DNA of 22,166 bases. Origin: JANNRA01 sp031401035 (GTDB lineage: Bacteria; Desulfobacterota; Binatia; HRBIN30; CADEER01). The stretch spans positions 1 through 22,166 of the forward strand of contig JANNRA010000133.1 of assembly GCA_031401035.1 (NCBI GenBank), written 5' to 3'. Below the pieces are notes generated by a model that ran no database searches, was not told the DNA's origin, and worked only from the letters and a program-made list of their open reading frames with translations. Made by a program: the position numbers and the translations under genes. Positions 9,105 through 17,231 of this stretch are shown here, one piece after another (the first letter of the stretch is position 1; each line of letters opens with the position of its first letter).

Positions 9105-9944
9105 ATGGCGGAGTACGACAGCGAGCAGATCGAGGCGCGGCGCGACCGGACGTTGCGGCGCCTGCCGGCGCTGCGCGTCGCCGGTCCGCGCCGCGCCCTG
9201 CAGTTCCTCGACGACGCCGGCCTCGCCTCGCTGTTCGCCTACCGCCAGCTCAATCTGCCGTGCCTGTGGGTGGCCGTATGTGGGCGGCGCGATCCGCACT
9301 TCCCGGTCCACTCGCACGGGGATCCGGAACTGGCGCTCGCCTGGCGACTCAAGGACGCGCTGCCGGCGGCGGGGCGGGTCTTCTATGCCAAGCTGCTGCG
9401 CGGCAAGCCGACCTTCGTGTCCTGGGAGTTGTTTCCGGCCGTCTACCGCCTGTTCGGACCGCGCAGCGACTATCGCACCGCCTACCGGGCCGGCGTCCTC
9501 TCGCCGGCGGCGCGGGCGATCCTCGATGCCCTGCACCGCCGCCGGCCGCAGGAGACGTTGGCCTTGAAGCTCGCCACCAACCTGGCGAGGCCGTCCCAGC
9601 GGCGCCTCTTCGACAGCGCCATGGCCGAGCTGCAGCAGACGCTGCGCGTTTGCATGGTCGAGGCGCGCTACGACCCGGCGTTCACCTACGTGTGGGATCT
9701 CGTCGAGGCACGCCATGCGGCGCACGTGCGCGCGGCGCTGCGCTGGCGCGATGGGCCGGCGGCGCAGGCGGTGTTGCGCCGCGTCCTCGCCGCCGTCATC
9801 GCCGCGCCGGCGCGCGCTGCGGCGCTGCTGGTCGGCGGCGCCGCACGCGCCACGCCGGCGCTGGCGGCGCTGGCGCGCGCCGGGGTCATCGATGCCGAGG
9901 CGCGCATCGCCGGCCGCCCCGGGCGCTGGCTCGTCTGGCGCTGA
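9105..9944 (+). CDS. AlkZ/YcaQ-related winged-helix protein
   Basis: The 279-residue product resembles the AlkZ-related branch of the YcaQ DNA glycosylase superfamily, whose studied members remove bulky or crosslinked bases from DNA. Visible landmarks are an N-terminal helix with LPALRVAGPRRALQFLDDAG (20-39), LFAYRQLNLPCLWVAV (43-58), a Trp/Lys segment LAWRLKDALPAAG (78-90), YAKLLRGKPTFVSWELFP (94-111), and a probable winged-helix unit at about 132-187. The QxQ/QxD catalytic motif of AlkD/AlkZ-type glycosylases is not obvious, so enzymatic activity is unproven. No signal peptide or membrane segment is seen. It is divergent from a photolyase gene across 81 bases, which fits a DNA-repair context. 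The start at 9105 was chosen because it begins just before the conserved N-terminal helix; the frame is open far upstream only as antisense of the photolyase gene. Confidence 0.7.
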   Translation: MAEYDSEQIEARRDRTLRRLPALRVAGPRRALQFLDDAGLASLFAYRQLNLPCLWVAVCGRRDPHFPVHSHGDPELALAWRLKDALPAAGRVFYAKLLRGKPTFVSWELFPAVYRLFGPRSDYRTAYRAGVLSPAARAILDALHRRRPQETLALKLATNLARPSQRRLFDSAMAELQQTLRVCMVEARYDPAFTYVWDLVEARHAAHVRAALRWRDGPAAQAVLRRVLAAVIAAPARAAALLVGGAARATPALAALARAGVIDAEARIAGRPGRWLVWR

Positions 9945-10074
9945 AGCGCTGCGTGGTGGCGCCGGCACCGCCCCGGCGGCATGGACACTTTCGATCGCGA
10001 CAGCGGATTTCCCCTTGTGTCCGCCCAGGTGATTGGCCACATTCGGATCCGTGATCAGGGTGGGGGCAGGGACG

Positions 10075-11877
10075 GTGATCGGGGGGAACGCTCGGGCGGG
10101 GCGCTGGGCGGTCGGCCTGGTCGGGGCGCTGGTCCTCGGCGGCGTCGCTGCGGCAGGCGCCGCGGCGGCCGAACGCGTGCGCCTCGACCCAGCGGCGCGG
10201 CCGCGCATCGTCAACGGCGTCAACACGCACGCCTATCCGAGCACCGGCGCGCTGCTCGCCAGTCCGGGCGGGCCGATCAGCGATGACAACGCCGGCTTGT
10301 CCTGTTCCGGGACCCTGATCGGCTGCCGGACTTTCCTGGTCGCCTCGCATTGCGTCGACGACCCGACTCCCAGCCGCTACCGCGTCTATCTGCAGCACGC
10401 CGGCCTCTTCGCGGTGACCTCGGTGATGCGCCATCCCGCCTACGACGACGCGACGTTCCCGATCGCCGACGTGGCGGTGCTGACGTTAGCCGATTGGGCC
10501 ACGGGCATCGCCCCGACGGCGATCAACCAGACCGATCCGGCGCCGTTCATTCCCGCCGTCGGTACCATCGTCGGATTCGGCCAGACGCAGGGCGGCGGCA
10601 ACGACTACGGCATCAAGCGCGCCGGCACGGTGCAGACGGCGCCATGCCCAGCCGGTCTGCCGGCGGGCGCCACCGACTCTGAGGTGGTGTGCTGGGCCTT
10701 CGAGACGCCGCTCGGCGCGCCCGGCACCGATTCCAACACCTGCAATGGCGATTCCGGCGGCCCGCTCTTTCTCGATCTCGGCGCCGGCCGCGTTGTCGCC
10801 GGCGTCACCTCCGGCGGCTCGAGCCTCAACTGCCTGGCCGAGGACGTTAGCTACGACGCCAACGTCGCGACCTACGCCGCCTTCGTCCTCGCCCGCCTGG
10901 CCGGCGACGACACGGCGACGTGCGGCGGCCTGCCGGCGGTCGGCACCGCGCAGACGACGGTCGCCGGGCACGCCGGCACCCTCGATCAGGGCAACACCAG
11001 CGATGCCTGGAGCGTCGCCGTTCCGGTTGGCGCCAATGCGCTGCGCGTCGCCCTCAACGGCGAGGACAACGGCGCCTTCGCGGTCGATCTCTACGTCAAG
11101 CAGGGGAGCGGCGCCGCTCCCGCCAACTTCGACTGCAAGGCCGACGGCGCCTCGGTCTTCGGCGCCTGCGTCATCGACCATCCCGCCGCCGGGACGTGGT
11201 CGATGGCCGCCGTGCGTACCCAGGGCGGCGGCGAGTACCAGCTCACCGCGACGGTATTCGGCGGCGCGGCGCCGCTCTGCGGCGACGGCGCGCGCGCCTT
11301 CGACGAGACCTGCGACGGCGCCGATGCCGATCTCTGCGCCGGCCTCTGCCAGCCCGACTGCACCTGCCCCGCGCCAGTCTGCGGCAACGGCGTGCGCGAA
11401 CAGGGCGAGCAGTGCGACGGCGCCGCCGCCGCCCTGTGCCCGGGGCAGTGCGACACCGCCTGCGCCTGCCCGGCGCCGTGCTCGATCGGCGACCTCTACG
11501 ACGTCAGCGCTCGCCTCGACGCGGCCCGCCTGAAGCTGCGGGCGCGCGTCTTGAACTTCAACGGCAGCTGGGACGGCGTCGATCCGCGCGACGGGTTCCG
11601 CCTCAGCCTCTTTCAGGCGGGCACGACGCTGAGCATGGTCATCCCCGCCAACGACCCGGGCTGGAGCAAGTCGAAGCCGGACAAGGGACGCTACACGTGG
11701 ACCGGCAACGTCGGCGGCATCACGCGCGTCAAGGTCGTCGATCGCTCGGCGCAGGCCGGCACGTGGAAGGTCGTCGTCGTCGGCTCCGCCGTCAGCGGCG
11801 CCGGCAACTTCGATCTGGCGCTGCCGATCGACGTGCGCCTCAGCATGGATGAGCGCTGCAGCGACGATTCCTTCTGA
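10075..11877 (+). CDS. Secreted S1-family serine protease with PPC and myxobacterial Cys-rich repeats
   Basis: The product is about 600 residues. Numbering from the GTG at 10075, an Arg-containing n-region and hydrophobic core (WAVGLVGALVLGG) ending AAGAAAA form a signal peptide of about 32 residues. A chymotrypsin-fold domain starts at RIVNG (44-48), with the triad His92 (VASHC), Asp132 (IADVAVL) and Ser227 (CNGDSGGP). The residue equivalent to chymotrypsin 189 is Asn, not the Asp of trypsin, so cleavage preference is unknown. A PPC-like beta domain follows (about 290-395), then two Cys-rich repeats beginning CGDGARAFDETCDG and CGNGVREQGEQCDG (about 402-466), like the myxobacterial disulfide repeat. 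A C-terminal beta-rich domain of about 130 residues has no family I recognise. In-frame starts at TTG 10033 and GTG 10051 or 10060 are possible; 10075 has the best purine-rich upstream tract. The spacer 9945-10074 holds no clear promoter. Confidence 0.9.
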   Translation: MIGGNARAGRWAVGLVGALVLGGVAAAGAAAAERVRLDPAARPRIVNGVNTHAYPSTGALLASPGGPISDDNAGLSCSGTLIGCRTFLVASHCVDDPTPSRYRVYLQHAGLFAVTSVMRHPAYDDATFPIADVAVLTLADWATGIAPTAINQTDPAPFIPAVGTIVGFGQTQGGGNDYGIKRAGTVQTAPCPAGLPAGATDSEVVCWAFETPLGAPGTDSNTCNGDSGGPLFLDLGAGRVVAGVTSGGSSLNCLAEDVSYDANVATYAAFVLARLAGDDTATCGGLPAVGTAQTTVAGHAGTLDQGNTSDAWSVAVPVGANALRVALNGEDNGAFAVDLYVKQGSGAAPANFDCKADGASVFGACVIDHPAAGTWSMAAVRTQGGGEYQLTATVFGGAAPLCGDGARAFDETCDGADADLCAGLCQPDCTCPAPVCGNGVREQGEQCDGAAAALCPGQCDTACACPAPCSIGDLYDVSARLDAARLKLRARVLNFNGSWDGVDPRDGFRLSLFQAGTTLSMVIPANDPGWSKSKPDKGRYTWTGNVGGITRVKVVDRSAQAGTWKVVVVGSAVSGAGNFDLALPIDVRLSMDERCSDDSF

Positions 11878-12802
11878 GCGCGGCGACCGGCGACCCGGAC
11901 GCAGGCGGCTGGCGCCCCAGATCTCCGCGGTCCTGCTCGCGGTGGCCCTGCTCGCCGCCGCCTGCGGCGACGACGGCGCCGGCAGTAGCGCGTCACCGCG
12001 CGCGGCGGTGCAGGCGCGCCTCGCGGCGCTGGCGCCGGCTGCCAACCTGGCGCACCGCGGTCTCGGCCCGACCCGACCAGGCAATCCGCTGCCGGAGAAC
12101 TCGCTCGCGGCCTTTCGCGCGGCGATGGCGCAGGGCGCCGACGGCGTCGAGCTCGACGTCGAGCTGACTGCCGACGGGGCGCTGCTGGTGATGCACGACG
12201 ATACACTCGATCGCACCACCACCTGCAGCGGCTGCGTCAACGCCGTCACCCTCGCCGCCGCCCGCGCCTGCCGGTTGATCACCGGCCGCGGCGCGCCGAC
12301 TGAGGAGCCGCCGCCGACCCTCGCCGACGTGTACGCGGCATTGCCCGCCGGCGCGCTGGTCAATGTCGAGCTGAAGGTGTTCGACGCGGCCTGCGCGACG
12401 CCGGCCACCGATGCCGTCGCCCTGGCGCGCGCCGCCGCCGCCGAGGTGCGCCGCCTCGGCGTCGCCGGGCGCACGCTGTTCTCATCGTTCGATGGAGTGG
12501 CGGCGGTAGAAATCGCCCGCGCCGCGCCGCCGCTGTACGCCGCGTTGCTCACCGGCGGAGCCGATACGGCGCTGCTGGAGCGCGTCGCCGCCCTCGACCT
12601 CGCCGCCATCCACCCCATCTGGTCGGGCACCACCGCCGAGGAGATCGCCGCGGCACACGCCCTCGGCCTGCAGGTCAACCTGTGGACGGTCAATACCCGC
12701 CGTTACCTCGAGCAGTCGCTCGCCAAGGCCGCCGACGCGATCATCACCGACGAGCCCGGCGTCCTGGCGGAACTGCTGCGGACGCCGCCCCCATTGCGCT
12801 GA
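11849..12802 (+). CDS. Glycerophosphodiester phosphodiesterase, probable lipoprotein
   Basis: The enzyme hydrolyses glycerophosphodiesters to sn-glycerol 3-phosphate and an alcohol. The 317-residue product shows the GDPD fold signatures: AHRG (68-71), ENSLAAF (83-89), GADGVELDVELTADG (96-110) and VMHDDTLDRTT (114-124). These give His69, Glu101, Asp103 and His116 as the expected metal/catalytic residues. LFSSFD (210-215) and VNLWTVN (276-282) complete the barrel. The N-terminus is Arg-rich, then hydrophobic (SAVLLAVALLAAAC, 26-39), with a lipobox-like AAAC and acylation at Cys39 followed by GDDG. This suggests a periplasmic or surface lipoprotein. The only plausible start is ATG 11849, which overlaps the last 29 bases of the protease gene in another frame, so the two are likely co-transcribed and perhaps coupled. 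No functional link with the protease is evident. Confidence 0.93.
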   Translation: MSAAATIPSERGDRRPGRRRLAPQISAVLLAVALLAAACGDDGAGSSASPRAAVQARLAALAPAANLAHRGLGPTRPGNPLPENSLAAFRAAMAQGADGVELDVELTADGALLVMHDDTLDRTTTCSGCVNAVTLAAARACRLITGRGAPTEEPPPTLADVYAALPAGALVNVELKVFDAACATPATDAVALARAAAAEVRRLGVAGRTLFSSFDGVAAVEIARAAPPLYAALLTGGADTALLERVAALDLAAIHPIWSGTTAEEIAAAHALGLQVNLWTVNTRRYLEQSLAKAADAIITDEPGVLAELLRTPPPLR

Positions 12803-12807
12803 CCCAG

Positions 12808-12895
12808 CTCCCGCTGGGAGAGGGGACCCATTGGGGCAAGGCGCTGCTTGTCCGGGTCCCCTCTCGCGCCGGGAGAGGGTTAGGGTGAGGGGGTT
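12808..12895. repeat. REP-like palindromic element with GGGAGAGGGTTAGGGTGAGGG tail
   Basis: The sequence reads CTCCCGCTGGGAGAGGGGACCC, then a loop, then GGGTCCCCTCTCGCGCCGGGAG and a tail of GGGTTAGGGTGAGGGGG. The two halves pair imperfectly (left about 12810-12830, right about 12854-12873; the AGAGGGGACCC core pairs perfectly). The tail resembles a dispersed intergenic repeat I associate with many GC-rich environmental genomes. It lies between the 3' ends of the convergent phosphodiesterase and adaptor genes, the usual setting for REP sequences, and may help end both transcripts. Confidence 0.6.
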
Positions 12896-12930
12896 TCAGG
12901 AGGTACAAAAGCACTACCGCGCGCGGTGGC

Positions 12931-12949
12931 GGGGCCCTCTCAGGGCCCC
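12931..12949 (-). terminator. Perfect 8-base stem at the end of the adaptor gene
   Basis: GGGGCCCT-CTC-AGGGCCCC is a perfect 8-base stem with a 3-base loop that spans the adaptor stop codon (12940-12942). On the minus strand the nearest T-run (TTTT, complement of 12906-12909) is about 20 bases further, so it is a weak intrinsic terminator at best. The convergent REP-like element follows at once. Confidence 0.35.
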
Positions 12950-14136
12950 GTCACCCGCGCGCCGTCGGTGACCTGATCGCTGGGGTGCAGGACGACGACG
13001 TCGCCGACCGCCAGGCCGGCGCGCACCTCGGCCTGCTCGGCGTTGACGCGCCCGATCTCCACCGCGCGCAGCGCGGCGCGGCCGCCGATGACGGTGAACA
13101 CGTGCCACGCATCCTGGCGGCGGAAGAGGGCGCTGGACGGCACCAGCAGCGCCTCGGCGACCTCGGCGACGACGATGCGCGCCTCGACGCGGTAGGCGTC
13201 GCCGAGGCCGCCGCGGTCGCCGTCGAAGTCGCCGACGACGTTGACCCGCTGTTCCTCGACGCCGAGGGCGGAGAGCTTGGTGAAGCCGGACGGTTCGACG
13301 CGCCGCACGCGCGCGCGCAGCGGCTCGGCGCCGCCCCAGTCCTCGATCAGCATGGCGGCGCCGGCGCGCACCTGCACGGCGTCGGTCGACAGCACGTCGA
13401 CGACGATCTCGATCGCCTCCGGGTCGCCGAGTTCGAGCAGCGGGGTGCCGGCGACGACGACGCGCTCGCTCTCCTCGGGGACGCGCAGGACCCGCCCGTC
13501 GACCGGGGCGCGCAGTTCGAGGCAGTCGGGCTCGCCCGAATCGCAGGCGACGGCCAGCGCCGCGCCGCCCTCGGCTCCCGGCGCCATTAGCGCCGCGCCG
13601 GCCGCTTCGAGGTTGAAGGCGGCGGCGCGGGCCGCGAACTCGGCCGCCTCGAGCTCCTGCGTGCGGGCGGTCTCGTTGAGTTCCACCAACTCGCGCTCCT
13701 CCTGGCCGATGGTGCCGGAGCGGCCCAGTTGGCGAGCCCGGGAGGCGCTGCGCACCGCCTGCTCGCGCGCCGCCCGCGCCTGCGCGACGCGGGCGTCGGC
13801 TTCGCGTACGGCCGCCTGCGCCGCCTCCAGCCGCGCCTGCGCCTCGGCCTGGGTGCGCGGGTCGAGCGGCAGCGGGTGCATGCGCGCCACCACGTCGCCC
13901 TGGCGCACGGCGTCACCGGGTTCCACCGTCAGGCGCGAGACGCGCCCGGCGATCGGCGCCGCGACGACGAAGCGGTCGCGCACGCGCGTCTCGCCCTCCT
14001 CGTCGATCGTCACCAGCAGGCGGCCGCGCGCGATGGCGGCGCTCTCGATGCGCACCGGCGCGGTGCGGAAGACGAGAAACAGCAGCGCCCCCAGTCCGAG
14101 AGCCGCCGCCACCGCCATCAGTCGCTGTCGTGTCAC
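12940..14136 (-). CDS. HlyD/MacA-type periplasmic adaptor of an ABC exporter
   Basis: This protein would bridge the inner-membrane ABC permease and an outer-membrane channel in a tripartite efflux or secretion system. The 398 residues begin with a single membrane anchor (7-23, MAVAAALGLGALLFLVF). The first half of a lipoyl/barrel-sandwich domain follows (about 57-88, APIAGRVSRLTVEPGDAVRQGD). An Ala/Glu/Arg-rich coiled-coil hairpin spans about 94-178, and the second lipoyl half is at about 207-236 (LRAPVDGRVLRV...). A beta-barrel and a membrane-proximal domain complete it (to LVPSSALFRRQDAWHVF near 331-347). An extra segment with Cys198 and Cys205 sits between the coiled coil and second lipoyl half. 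It is the last gene of a three-gene operon, 10 bases after the permease. No outer-membrane factor gene is in the window. The order ATPase-permease-adaptor is like the cyanobacterial Dev and MacAB families. Confidence 0.92.
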   Translation of the reverse strand: MTRQRLMAVAAALGLGALLFLVFRTAPVRIESAAIARGRLLVTIDEEGETRVRDRFVVAAPIAGRVSRLTVEPGDAVRQGDVVARMHPLPLDPRTQAEAQARLEAAQAAVREADARVAQARAAREQAVRSASRARQLGRSGTIGQEERELVELNETARTQELEAAEFAARAAAFNLEAAGAALMAPGAEGGAALAVACDSGEPDCLELRAPVDGRVLRVPEESERVVVAGTPLLELGDPEAIEIVVDVLSTDAVQVRAGAAMLIEDWGGAEPLRARVRRVEPSGFTKLSALGVEEQRVNVVGDFDGDRGGLGDAYRVEARIVVAEVAEALLVPSSALFRRQDAWHVFTVIGGRAALRAVEIGRVNAEQAEVRAGLAVGDVVVLHPSDQVTDGARVTGP

Positions 14137-14146
14137 TGCCGTCGCC

Positions 14147-16510
14147 TCACTCGCGTGTTTTCAGCACCTCGACCAGGTCGAGGCGGTCGAGCCGCCGCCG
14201 CACCAACACCGCGGAGAAAATCGCCGCGCCGATCAGCACGACGACGGCGAAGGCATAGGTGCGGGTACTGACGAAGAGCGGCATGCGGAACAGCTCCCAC
14301 TGGTAGCGGCTGCCGATCGCCATGGCGAGCTGATAGCCGATGGCGAAGCCGAGCGGGATGGCGAGCAGGGTGAGGATGGCCTGTTCGCCGAGCAGCAGCA
14401 CCGCCACCTCGCGGCGGGTGAAACCGAGGACGCGCAGGCTGGCCAGCTCGCGGCCGCGCTCGGAGAGGGCGATGCGGGCGGCGTTGTAGACGATCGCCAC
14501 GGCGACGACGCAGGCGAAGCCGACCAGCACCCAGATGAAGATGCCCATGCTCTTCGCCAGCGTCTCCTCGAAGCTCTGCAGCGCCACCAGCCGGATGGCG
14601 ACGCCGCCGACCGCCGGCATGCGCTTCAGTTCGCCGTAGAGCGCCTCGGCGCGGCTCGCTTCAATGGCGAGGAAGGCGCCGGAGATGGCGTCGCCCTCGC
14701 GCAGCAGGCGCTGCAGGGCGCGGCGGTCCATGTACGCGTTGACGCCGATCAGTTCGTCGACCAGGCCGGCGACGCGCACGCGGCGTACCGCTCGCCGTCC
14801 CTCGAGGACCTCGACGGTGAGCAGGTCGCCGGGGGCGACGTCGAGCAGGTCGGCGAGCACGGTGGTCAGCAGCACGCCGTCGGGCGGCAGCGCCACCGGG
14901 CGCAGGTCGGCATCGATCAGGCGGTGCAGCTCGCTGCCGGGATCGAGCCCGGTGAGGCCGACGCGGCGCGTCCGGTGGCCGAAGCGCAGCCGCGCCGGCA
15001 CGGCGCGGAAGGGCTCGACGCGCAAGACCCCGGGGAGGTGCCCGAGCTCGTGGCGCACGCGTGCCGGCAGTGGGTCGTGAAAGGCGAGCGTCACGTCGTC
15101 GCGCTGCACGAGACGGAACTGCACGTCGGCGAGGTGGTCGATGGCGTCGACGAAGTAGCGGCCGACGATGAGGATGGCGACGGCCAGCGCCATGCCGACG
15201 ATGGCCGCCGCGGCACGCGCCGGCCGGCGCAGCAGATTGCGCAGGATCATGCGCGCCGGCGCCGGCAGCCGATCGCGCAGACCGGCGCGCTCGAGCAGGC
15301 CGGCATGGTAGTTGGGCGGCGCCTCGGGGCGCATCGCCTCGGCCGGCGGCAGGGCGAGGGCGCGGCGCGCCGCGCCGAGGGCGCCGAGCAGCGCGGCGCC
15401 GCCGGCGATGGCGATGGCCGGGACGATGATCTCCGGCCCGGCCTCGAAACGCAGCACCGGGAAGCGGTAGAAATCGACGTACATGCGGTTCACCGCCGCG
15501 CCGAGCCACAGCCCGCCGGTGGTGCCGACGATGCTGCCGAGCCCCACCGCCGCGAGGGCGAACTGCACGTAGTGCCAGGCGACCTGGCGATGCGGGTAGC
15601 CGAACGCCTTCAGCACGGCGATCTGGTCGCGCTGGGTCGCGATCAGGCGCGACAGGACGATGTTGAGGAGGAAGGCGGCGACGGAGAGGAAGATGGCCGG
15701 CAGCACGGTGCCGAAGATCTGGTTCTGGGCGATCTCGTCGGACAGGAAACGGTGCGAGATCCAGTCGCCGCGGCCGACGGCGCCGAGGCCGCCGTAGCGC
15801 GCCAGCAGGCGGTCGACGCGCGCCAGAACCTCCGCCTCGCTGGCGCCGGGGGTGAGCGCCAGGCTGACGTCGTTGAAGGCGCCGTCCATGTCGAAGGCCG
15901 GCCCGATCGCGTCGCGGCTCATCCACAGGACGCCGAAGCGGCGATTGTCGGGGAAGATGTCGGAGCCGCGGATCTCGTAGACGTACTCCGGCGACAGGGC
16001 GATGCCGACGATGCGCAGCGTCTGCCAGCGGCCGTTGAGGATGGCGCCGAGGGTGGCGCCGATGCCGAGGTGGTTGGCCTTGGCGAAGGCCTCGCTGACG
16101 ATCACCTCGTCGCGCCGCCCCGGCTCGACCCAGCGGCCGCGGCGCAGGTGCAGGTCGTTGAGGATCGGCACGCGTCGCTCGGGGATCGACTGCAGGCGGC
16201 CGGTGGCGGGCTCGGCCAGGCCCGGGACATCGAGCGTGACGTCGAAGACGATGCGCGTCTGCACCGTCGCGACGCCGGGGATCGCCGCCAGGCGCGCGGC
16301 GATCGCATCCGGGGCGCGCTTGAGGTGGGCGAAGACGTCGGCGAAGCGGTACTCGGCGTAGTAGGCCGCCTGTGACACGAGCAGGGAGGTGTACGCGGAG
16401 CGGGTGCTGACGAAGACCGCCACGCCGCAGGCGACCACCAGCGCGATCGCCACCATCTGGCCGCGCAGATGCCAGAGGTCGCGGTACAGCTTGCGGGTCA
16501 GCGCCCGCAT
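14147..16510 (-). CDS. FtsX/MacB-type ABC transporter permease with duplicated FtsX unit
   Basis: This is the inner-membrane subunit of the exporter. The 787 residues contain two FtsX-type units. Each has one N-terminal membrane helix, a large periplasmic MacB-PCD-like domain, and about three further helices, for roughly eight segments in all. Segments in the first unit are near 18-38, then IFGTVLPAIFLSVAAFLL, ALAAVGLGSIVGTTGG and IIVPAIAIAGGAALLGALGA. The second unit starts at ARAAAAIVGMALAVAILIVG and ends with IFIWVLVGFACVVAVAIVY, QAILTLLAIPLGFAIGYQLA and FAVVVLIGAAIFSAVLV. Cytoplasmic loops carry IAVLKAFGYPHRQVAWH and LASLRVLGFTRREV, the coupling-helix motif of FtsX permeases. The C-terminus LVEVLKTRE is also family-typical. 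It is 13 bases downstream of the ATPase gene. The duplicated form is closer to predicted lipid, lipoprotein or peptide exporters than to single-unit MacB; the substrate is unknown. Confidence 0.93.
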   Translation of the reverse strand: MRALTRKLYRDLWHLRGQMVAIALVVACGVAVFVSTRSAYTSLLVSQAAYYAEYRFADVFAHLKRAPDAIAARLAAIPGVATVQTRIVFDVTLDVPGLAEPATGRLQSIPERRVPILNDLHLRRGRWVEPGRRDEVIVSEAFAKANHLGIGATLGAILNGRWQTLRIVGIALSPEYVYEIRGSDIFPDNRRFGVLWMSRDAIGPAFDMDGAFNDVSLALTPGASEAEVLARVDRLLARYGGLGAVGRGDWISHRFLSDEIAQNQIFGTVLPAIFLSVAAFLLNIVLSRLIATQRDQIAVLKAFGYPHRQVAWHYVQFALAAVGLGSIVGTTGGLWLGAAVNRMYVDFYRFPVLRFEAGPEIIVPAIAIAGGAALLGALGAARRALALPPAEAMRPEAPPNYHAGLLERAGLRDRLPAPARMILRNLLRRPARAAAAIVGMALAVAILIVGRYFVDAIDHLADVQFRLVQRDDVTLAFHDPLPARVRHELGHLPGVLRVEPFRAVPARLRFGHRTRRVGLTGLDPGSELHRLIDADLRPVALPPDGVLLTTVLADLLDVAPGDLLTVEVLEGRRAVRRVRVAGLVDELIGVNAYMDRRALQRLLREGDAISGAFLAIEASRAEALYGELKRMPAVGGVAIRLVALQSFEETLAKSMGIFIWVLVGFACVVAVAIVYNAARIALSERGRELASLRVLGFTRREVAVLLLGEQAILTLLAIPLGFAIGYQLAMAIGSRYQWELFRMPLFVSTRTYAFAVVVLIGAAIFSAVLVRRRLDRLDLVEVLKTRE

Positions 16511-16523
16511 GGCACCGACCGCC

Positions 16524-17231
16524 TCACCACTGCAGATCCTCCGGCCGCGCCCGCACCGCGTTGCGCACCTGCTCGACGATGCGGCCGCTGCGCATGCGGA
16601 TGACGCGGTCGCCCATGGCGGCGATGGCGGCGTTGTGAGTGATCACCGCCGTGGTGGTGCCAACCTCGCGGTTGACCCGTTCGAGTACGCTCAGCACCAG
16701 CACGCCCGTCTCGGAGTCGAGGGCGCCGGTCGGCTCGTCGCAGAGCAGTACCTCGGGGCGCTTGGCGACGGCGCGGGCGATGGCGACGCGCTGCTGCTCG
16801 CCGCCCGAGAGCTGGGCCGGGAAGTGATCGAGGCGCGCGTCCAGACCGACCAGATGCAACGCCTCCTCGGGCGCCATCGGCGCCGGCGAGATCTCGGTCA
16901 CCAGCGCGACGTTCTCGCGCGCCGTGAGGCTGGGGATCAGATTGTAGAACTGGAAGACGAAGCCGACGTGTTCACGCCGGTAGCGCGTCAGGTGCGCCTC
17001 GTCGTCGACGGTCAGATCGTGCTCGAGAAAGCGCACCGTGCCGTGCGTCGGCACGTCGAGGCCGCCGAGGATGTTGAGCAGCGTCGACTTGCCGCTGCCG
17101 GAGGGGCCGAGCATGACGACGAACTCGCCACGGCAGAGGTCGAGATCGACGTCGCGCAGAGCGTACACCTCGACCTCGCCCATGCGGTAGACCTTCGACA
17201 GCCCACGCGCCTGGAACACCGCTTCCGCCAC
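16524..17231 (-). CDS. ABC transporter ATP-binding protein, LolD/MacB type
   Basis: This cytoplasmic ATPase drives the FtsX-type permease encoded directly downstream. The 235 residues have the full motif set: Walker A GPSGSGKST (42-50), Q-loop Gln94 within FVFQFYNLIPSLTARENV, signature LSGGEQQ (141-147), Walker B VLLCDEP (161-167) and switch His199 (ITHN). The sequence between Walker A and the Q-loop (LLNILGGLDVPTHGTV) is characteristic of the LolD/MacB-like export family. It is the first gene of the operon, so the promoter should lie in the 149-base spacer 17232-17380, shared with the divergent small membrane protein gene. An AT-rich patch at 17312-17325, rare in this DNA, reads TAGATAAT on the minus strand and could contain the -10 box. 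Confidence 0.95.
   Translation of the reverse strand: MAEAVFQARGLSKVYRMGEVEVYALRDVDLDLCRGEFVVMLGPSGSGKSTLLNILGGLDVPTHGTVRFLEHDLTVDDEAHLTRYRREHVGFVFQFYNLIPSLTARENVALVTEISPAPMAPEEALHLVGLDARLDHFPAQLSGGEQQRVAIARAVAKRPEVLLCDEPTGALDSETGVLVLSVLERVNREVGTTTAVITHNAAIAAMGDRVIRMRSGRIVEQVRNAVRARPEDLQW

Noticed and set aside
7614..10226. Photolyase with a 401-residue N-terminal extension
   Set aside because: The extension is antisense to the AlkZ-like gene and low in complexity; the photolyase begins at MRVVHWFRND (9023).
13241..16375. Open frame of 1044 codons on the plus strand
   Set aside because: Antisense shadow of the adaptor and permease genes; repetitive Arg/Ala/Asp composition, no recognisable motif.
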